From: Pelodiscus sinensis
Taxonomy: Eukaryota > Chordata > Testudines > Trionychidae
Length of the DNA: 64,000 nucleotides
Assembly: GCF_049634645.1 (NCBI RefSeq)
Contig: NC_134712.1
Coordinates: 168,180,808 to 168,244,807, forward strand
Direction: 5' to 3'
The notes under the pieces are model-generated. The model worked only from the letters and a program-made list of their open reading frames with translations, made no database searches and was not told the DNA's origin. Positions 61,961 through 64,000 of the stretch are shown piece by piece (positions within the stretch are counted from its first letter, which is position 1; each line of letters opens with the position of its first letter). The position numbers and the translations under genes are program-made.

Positions 61961-62413
61961 GTGGAATATATACAGGTATCATAATAAATCAAAGATGTGG
62001 CCTCATTTACAACACTGTGTACAGTTATTGGTCACCCTATCTTTGTGTTCGATCAACACGTAGCACAACTTTTGTTCCTAAGACATATGGCAGCATTTCC
62101 CAAACTATGGGACACGGCCCGGTACCGGGCCGCAGGAAAAAAATACCTGGCCTCAGCAAGGTTGCCGGGGTGTTCCGGGCTCCTGGAGTGCCCGTGTGAC
62201 ACCGGGTCCACCAAGCCCTTGGCTGGCCTGGGCATAACCTGCAGCCTGATGTTCCAGCTCCCAGCAGAGGCGTAGCTAGGGGAGGTTGGGAGCGGGGGGG
62301 AGGGAGGGAAGGAGTAGGGGAGAGCAGGCCACTGGAAGCAGCACTGGACAGGGAAATCGGGGTGGGCTTTGGAGATTTGGGGCGAGGGGCAGTGTAGCCA
62401 GACAGGAACCCCC
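61961..62413. repeat. Short repeat fragments (hAT-like)
   Basis: TGTGTACAGTTATTGGTCACC (about 62015-62035) resembles a CR1 scrap. AGCATTTCCCAAACTATGGG at about 62092 begins a hAT-like GC-rich stretch including CGGCCCGGTACCGGGCCG. Boundaries not resolved. Confidence 0.4.
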
Positions 62414-63330
62414 CTGTAACATCCATCTGTGCTTGCCTGGAGCATGCAGGGCACACAGAGCAGTAAAAGCCTTGAACAGAAGGCCCGGATATGCAGGCTG
62501 CTGTGACCCTGGATGGCTGTAAACAGAGATACGCCAATTGCTGACCAAGAGGCTGCTGAGGTGTGCCCTTGACTGAAACCCATATTGATACGAACACACA
62601 GCCGTCCGCAGGGGGAGGAATCTCCCGCCCAGTAAAAAAAAAATCCAGTACTTACAATTTAGTTCTCTCTCTTGCAAGTGTAAATTAAGTTGAAACTTGC
62701 TTGTAAGAACTGGCGCCACAAAAACGGACCAGTACAATTTGGCATCTTAGATAAGAAAGAGGATACGGGCCCCTATGGGTATAAAGATGGGTCCAGCAGC
62801 ACATTTACTGTGAGTGTCAATCTACCATCTATCTGCTGGTCGGGTTAGGTGTTTGACCTCCTGAGGTTCATGGGGACGCCCACCTCGTATTCGTCTTTCC
62901 TAGGAATTGAGGGACCGGCCCTGGCTTGACCCGCTGGAGTCAAGAGGCACAGAAGGAGGTAAAAATTGTACCTGGATGTGGTCCTTTGTCTTAAGTGTAT
63001 CCATAGATTTATAGCTCTTTTAAGATTAAGCTGTCACATGGTACCATTATTTCTATTTTCTATCTTTATTTTTCCTTTGTAACCATTTTTTAAGATCTAT
63101 ATTTGCTAGCAGTTAAGAAATAGAGCAATATCCATTGTAACCATATGATTTATAAGCTTCTTTAATAAACCTGTAACTGTTTTAAGTTTTAACCTGACTC
63201 CTTCAGTTGCTGTAACAGAACCAAGAACAATTTAAAAGAACTTCAGCCGGTCATAAGGGACAGGTATAGGAAGAGCTTGGGCGTTTTGGATCGTGACACT
63301 CCCAGGTGACAGATCCGTTGGGGCATCTCT
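62414..63330 (+). mobile_element. Possible LTR-like element
   Basis: Begins TGTAACATCCATCTGTGC. AATAAACCTGTAACTG at about 63164 resembles a polyadenylation/R region, followed by a short U5-like part (CCTGACTCCTTCAGTTGCTG). No internal retroviral frame and no target duplication were found. It could be another interspersed repeat. Confidence 0.3.
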
Positions 63331-63501
63331 CAGTCTTCCCTAGACTGACCGCTGCGAAGGGATCCTGTATCCTAGCAGCTGAAATCTGAGATGTAATAAG
63401 CTCTTCCTATAAAACTCGGGGCGTCTGGCAGCCTGTTGGCTGCCCTCCGCGATGGGACCCCGGTCCTAGCGGTAAAGGCACGGACGTTAAACCTTTTCTC
63501 G

Positions 63502-63504
<3 letters not shown>

Positions 63505-63551
<47 letters not shown>

Positions 63552-63556
63552 CACAC
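63505..63556. repeat. (CA)n microsatellite
   Basis: 52 bp of AC/CA with a single G interruption at 63545. Confidence 0.95.
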
Positions 63557-63569
63557 TGCCCTGACCATC

Positions 63570-63960
63570 GGCTGACAGGCAGTCAGCAGAAGCAGAGCTG
63601 GCCGAGGGGCAGGGGGCTGGCCGGGAGATCGGGAGGAGGAGTAGGGGAGAAGCGGCTGCCAGAAGCAGGGCTTGCCCGGGGCATCGGGAGAGATTAGGGG
63701 GCGGGGCGGCAGAAGCAGAGTTTCCAGGGGGCACGAGGTTGGGGGTAGGGAGCTGGCCAAGGAAGGTGTGGCGGGGGGGGAGGGGAGAGAAGCGGTAGCC
63801 GGAAGCAGGGCTGGACGTGGGCAGCGGGACTGGCCAAGGGAGATTGGGAGAAGTAGGGGAGAAATGGCTGTCCGGGAGGGGGTTGGCGGAAGTGGCGCTG
63901 GCCAGAGGTGGAGCGAGGGGGTGGGGGGGACCAGGACTGACCTGGCCATATGTAGATCTC
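63570..63960. repeat. GC-rich degenerate minisatellite-like block
   Basis: Recurring GGGGAGAAGCGGCTGCC / GAAGCAGGGCTGG phrases at about 63646, 63786 and 63858, with spacing not constant. The long ORFs on the minus strand are composition artefacts. Confidence 0.45.
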
Positions 63961-64000
63961 AGGGCACTGCCCCCCCTGAAAGTATGAGTGAGTCCGGCCT

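Larger units (their letters stand above)
55325..64000 (-). other. EPDR1: Probable EPDR1 intron 1 (partial)
   Basis: No GC-rich first exon with a signal peptide and a phase-2 donor was recognised on the minus strand, so the first exon is inferred to lie past the right edge. A long first intron is known for the human gene. The content is listed separately. An unrecognised first exon inside the window cannot be excluded. Confidence 0.55.

Noticed and set aside
62037..62737. Overlapping minus-strand ORFs of 150-186 codons
   Set aside because: GC-rich repeat sequence with no motif, open in several frames.
63372..63949. Pro/Leu-rich minus-strand ORFs
   Set aside because: Read through a CA microsatellite and a degenerate GC-rich minisatellite.

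Overview
The window looks like sauropsid, most probably turtle, nuclear DNA. The reasons are several CR1 LINE copies with typical 3' ends, many long fold-back DNA-transposon derivatives whose ends read like GGGTATGTCTACAC, hAT and Tigger-like elements, long dinucleotide microsatellites, and one split vertebrate gene. There is no sign of prokaryotic organisation: no operons, no CRISPR array, and no rRNA or tRNA gene that I could see.

The only confidently identified host gene is EPDR1 (ependymin-related 1) on the minus strand. Its terminal coding exon is at 49361-49551, followed by a roughly 2.2 kb 3'UTR ending near 47,100. The internal exon is at 55116-55324. Splice sites and codon phases agree. 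Exon 1 was not found and probably lies beyond the right edge, so 55325-64000 is most likely intron 1. Everything left of about 47 kb appears to be intergenic sequence 3' of EPDR1.

Layout: 0-2 kb CR1 carrying a nested fold-back element; 2-9.2 kb fold-back elements, a Tigger-like element and a PIF/Harbinger transposase-like remnant; 9.2-16.5 kb old LINE sequence, a probable retroviral LTR and hAT elements; 16.5-24.6 kb mostly unique with two broken fold-back elements and GC-rich repeats; 24.7-27.5 kb two CR1 copies, one carrying a nested fold-back element; 28-46 kb a dense set of fold-back, hAT, Tigger, CR1 and LTR fragments; 47-55.3 kb EPDR1 exons 3 and 2; 55.3-64 kb an unrecognised ORF, a Harbinger element encoding a Myb/SANT-like protein, CR1, LTR-like and GC-rich repeats.

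The most interesting signal is a set of fold-back element families that share terminal repeats, 3-bp target duplications, a subterminal ATGCAAAT/GAAGC hairpin and a central CCTCATTNNACGAGG hairpin. Their arms are nevertheless built from different short self-complementary words: TTCGAA, GTCGAC, TTGCGCAA, TTCCGGAA or TTTCGAAA. A damaged element at 58757 with the same end and the same central hairpin encodes a Myb/SANT-like protein in two exons, which ties the set to PIF/Harbinger transposons.
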